The notes beneath the pieces were generated by a model that was not told where the DNA came from, did not search any database, and worked only from the letters and a program-made list of their open reading frames with translations. The position numbers and the translations under genes are program-made. This document shows, one piece after another, positions 26,874 to 29,043 of a DNA stretch of 29,043 bases (the first letter of the stretch is position 1; every line of letters begins with the position of its first letter). The DNA comes from Paraphysomonas bandaiensis (lineage: Eukaryota; Chrysophyceae): assembly GCA_965644295.1 (NCBI GenBank), contig CBFFRP010000086.1, forward strand, positions 1-29,043. Direction: 5' to 3'.

Positions 26874-29043
26874 TCATTTTCCTTTTTGTCTCGTGACGAC
26901 GATTCCAATCGCTGCCACAATGGCAACAGCACCAGCAACCATAGCTAGTTTGACACCAGTTCCCATTTTCTTCGGCACTACCTCATCTTTCGACTCAGTA
27001 ACACTCAATGGCTGACTTGAACCAATACTCTCTTCAACTGGGCTTGAATCAGTGACCTCATGAGCCACAACAGGGGTAGGCACTCCTTGTGCAACGTCAT
27101 CAATGTCGCTAGCTTCATTGGTAGGTGTAGCCTCCGCAGCGGAAAGAGACGAGGGGCTGATAAATGCCTTGATCTTCAGCGAATTCATTCCACACATCTT
27201 GGCATAGTCAATCGCTGCAGCCAAGGACTCGTCTGATGATATGACGACCTCATCGTTGTCGTCGTCGACATACTTTAGTACTAGCAGCCTCGATTCCGTA
27301 GACAAGTGAAAAGCAACGGTGGTCTTGAACTCATCCGCAGACTCTGTGGTACATTTAATACGGTGCACATTACCTTCAAAATCCATTACTTTGAACACAA
27401 ATACGCGGCTCTCGAGAACACTGGCGGTATCATGATTCCCTGCAGCGGAAAGTGCAGTTGTTGAGGCTTGTGATCTCTGAATACGAAGGTCTGTGATAGA
27501 AAACACGTCGGAGTAAGAGTCATCATTGACAGGAACATATGGAGCCCGTATAACAGGGGACATGGTAACAGAAGTTTTCACGTGTGAAGACTGTTGGGTG
27601 TCTACAGAAGCCGCATCTGATGCATCATCACCACGAGCATTCATCGCATTGCTGAAAAAGTCGCGCCAACCCTTGCCATTGCCATCTTCTCCACCTGCGG
27701 TGTGACATACTAGCTCCATCACATCAACCATACCCAACACTCGGCCACTCTCATCTCGAACAGGCAAGTGGAGATACTTCTGGTCACGCATCTCACGCAA
27801 GGCATCCAACAGGGTCATGTCAGGAGAAACGCAGTCCGGATTGGGCGTCATAACGCTAGAAATCGCAGTCAAGTCAGGCGATTTCTTTTTCGCAATGACA
27901 CGGTTGAGAAGATCCTTCGGTGTGAAAACACCGAGGAGTTCATCATCTTCCATGACAAGCATAGCCCGACTGTCTTTAGCCATCAAACATGCCGCTTCGC
28001 GGACATTTGTAGATGGGCGAACTTTCAGTAAACTACTATCTGAGATCACTGTGCGCAAGGTGGGCATGATTCCACCGAACATCTGTGTCATCAATGCCTG
28101 CATTGCCATCAACTGAGCTTGGTTAGAACCACGACCACCAGAGGCCTTCTTCATTGCATCACTCAAAACACCATTCAACACATCTGTGGATGACCCAGAC
28201 GAATCACCGTCTTGGACCTTCTCAAGGGCGGCCACTGCATCATAAAGACACTTGGCTATGTCAAGCAGTCCCACCACTGCACCGTTCTTATCTAGAACTG
28301 GCAAATGCCGGAAGCGGTTGTCCACCATCATTTCCAACGCATCCAATGCAGAATCTTCCGATCGAACACACTTCGGATTCTTCGTCATCACATCAGAGAC
28401 ATCAGACTGAATGTCAATAAATCGAGCAACGATACGCTTCATTACATCATTATCTGTGAGGATGCCTGATAATTCGCCATGTGTGTTCACAAGTAGTGCC
28501 GCATCTAGTCGTTTTGAAGCCATAGCGTCAATGACATCCAGTATTTTCGACTGGTCGGACAGAGTCACAGGATTTTTCGGGCGTAGCTTCGACACAGGTC
28601 TGTGATTTTTGTTGGATACCTTATTAGCAGGTGCTTTAACACTGCATCCACGACGAGTTAATGACTTCGTGCTAGTGGGAACACTGTGTACAGAGGATGT
28701 GTCGGACATATTGTCTCCGCGAGCATTCATGGCAGTTTTGAAAAAATTTCTCCATCCTTTACTGCTACCATCTGTTCCACCGGCAGAGTGGCTAATGAGC
28801 TCCATGACATCCACCAGACCAAGAACACGGCCATTCTCTTCACGCACAGGCAGATGTAGGTACTTCTGTTCATGCATCTCTCTGAGTGCATCTAGAACAG
28901 TTTGATCAGCAAACATACAGTCTGGATTAGGGGTCATAACTTCAGAGACAAGTACGGTGTCTGGGTCAAGATGCTTAGCAACAACACGGTTCAACAAATC
29001 CTTAGGGGTAAATACACCGACAAGTTCGCCATCTTCATCCAAC
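26874..29043 (-). CDS. Multi-CBS-domain, PB1-domain, tail-anchored protein (5' part outside window)
   Basis: The open frame enters at the right edge of the window without a start, so the N-terminus is missing; 722 codons plus the stop are visible, with no intron. In order: the end of a CBS pair ('VGVFTPKDLLNRVVA', 'VMTPNPDCMF', 'DALREMHEQKYLHLPV', visible residues 1-95); a full CBS pair of a different type ('RPKNPVTLSD' to 'VVGLLDIA', about 152-270); a full pair almost identical to the first (about 335-455); a Ser/Thr-rich linker; a PB1 domain (about 540-625, 'VFVFKVMDFEGNVHRIKC' and the acidic 'VDDDNDEVVISSDESL'); and a C-terminal hydrophobic helix ('LAMVAGAVAIVAAIGIVV') ending in basic residues. 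CBS pairs bind adenine nucleotides and PB1 pairs proteins. CBS-PB1 proteins of plants and fungi usually have one four-CBS set. Function in this organism is not known; a tail-anchored membrane sensor is inferred. Confidence 0.9.
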   Translation of the reverse strand, partial: LDEDGELVGVFTPKDLLNRVVAKHLDPDTVLVSEVMTPNPDCMFADQTVLDALREMHEQKYLHLPVREENGRVLGLVDVMELISHSAGGTDGSSKGWRNFFKTAMNARGDNMSDTSSVHSVPTSTKSLTRRGCSVKAPANKVSNKNHRPVSKLRPKNPVTLSDQSKILDVIDAMASKRLDAALLVNTHGELSGILTDNDVMKRIVARFIDIQSDVSDVMTKNPKCVRSEDSALDALEMMVDNRFRHLPVLDKNGAVVGLLDIAKCLYDAVAALEKVQDGDSSGSSTDVLNGVLSDAMKKASGGRGSNQAQLMAMQALMTQMFGGIMPTLRTVISDSSLLKVRPSTNVREAACLMAKDSRAMLVMEDDELLGVFTPKDLLNRVIAKKKSPDLTAISSVMTPNPDCVSPDMTLLDALREMRDQKYLHLPVRDESGRVLGMVDVMELVCHTAGGEDGNGKGWRDFFSNAMNARGDDASDAASVDTQQSSHVKTSVTMSPVIRAPYVPVNDDSYSDVFSITDLRIQRSQASTTALSAAGNHDTASVLESRVFVFKVMDFEGNVHRIKCTTESADEFKTTVAFHLSTESRLLVLKYVDDDNDEVVISSDESLAAAIDYAKMCGMNSLKIKAFISPSSLSAAEATPTNEASDIDDVAQGVPTPVVAHEVTDSSPVEESIGSSQPLSVTESKDEVVPKKMGTGVKLAMVAGAVAIVAAIGIVVTRQKGK

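Noticed and set aside
28154-28905. Plus-strand frames of 64-98 codons over the CBS-PB1 gene
   Set aside because: They are antisense shadows of a conserved multi-domain coding sequence.

Overview
The window is nuclear DNA from a eukaryote. Six loci can be rebuilt only by removing short GT-AG introns (46-64 bases). Their products are core eukaryotic proteins: SART1, VTA1/LIP5, ORC1, a DEAD-box helicase, dCMP deaminase and a CBS-PB1 protein. The DNA is AT-rich and genes lie on both strands with no operon logic. Two large secreted or membrane proteins carry Thr-Pro repeats, a 'PSSQPT' motif and 'YGDGWDG' motifs, a style common in stramenopile algae and relatives. A stramenopile-like protist is therefore my best guess, but this is inference and the species cannot be named.

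Layout. 1-1000: low-complexity DNA and a decayed Copia retrotransposon fragment. 1731-4667 (-): SART1, six exons. 5301-6559 (+): VTA1/LIP5, seven exons. 7225-7515 (-): a small coiled-coil protein. 7890-9632 (+): an intronless DEAD-box RNA helicase with an RGG tail. 10272-11603 (-): a type I membrane protein with EGF-like and Kre9/Knh1-like segments. 11697-11862: a nested inverted repeat, possibly a MITE. 12200-12946 (+): a DUF202 membrane protein. 13517-15715 (-): ORC1 with a BAH domain, six exons. 16099-18012 (+): a GDGWDG surface protein with a KGKDDD heptad repeat. 18319-18956 (-): a broken hAT transposase. 20234-21085 (+): a probable C1orf74/DUF4504-family protein. 21840-22889 (-): dCMP deaminase, four exons, with a PWWP-like N-terminus. 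24249-26305: a MULE transposase pseudogene on the minus strand whose end is folded back as a 132-base inverted duplication. 26874-29043 (-): the C-terminal part of a multi-CBS/PB1 tail-anchored protein that runs off the window.

How the genes relate. They are mostly unrelated housekeeping genes: pre-mRNA splicing (SART1), RNA remodelling (helicase), ESCRT-III recycling (VTA1), replication origin licensing (ORC1) and dTTP precursor supply (dCMP deaminase). Between them are two lineage-specific surface proteins and dead transposons. Several neighbours are divergent and separated by only 375-635 bases (SART1/VTA1, coiled-coil/helicase, ORC1/surface protein), so shared promoters are possible.

The points most worth a second look are the PWWP-dCMP deaminase fusion, the MULE-derived hairpin locus, the nested foldback element and the tandemly duplicated four-CBS unit. 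I found no convincing new multi-gene system, CRISPR array, tRNA or rRNA.
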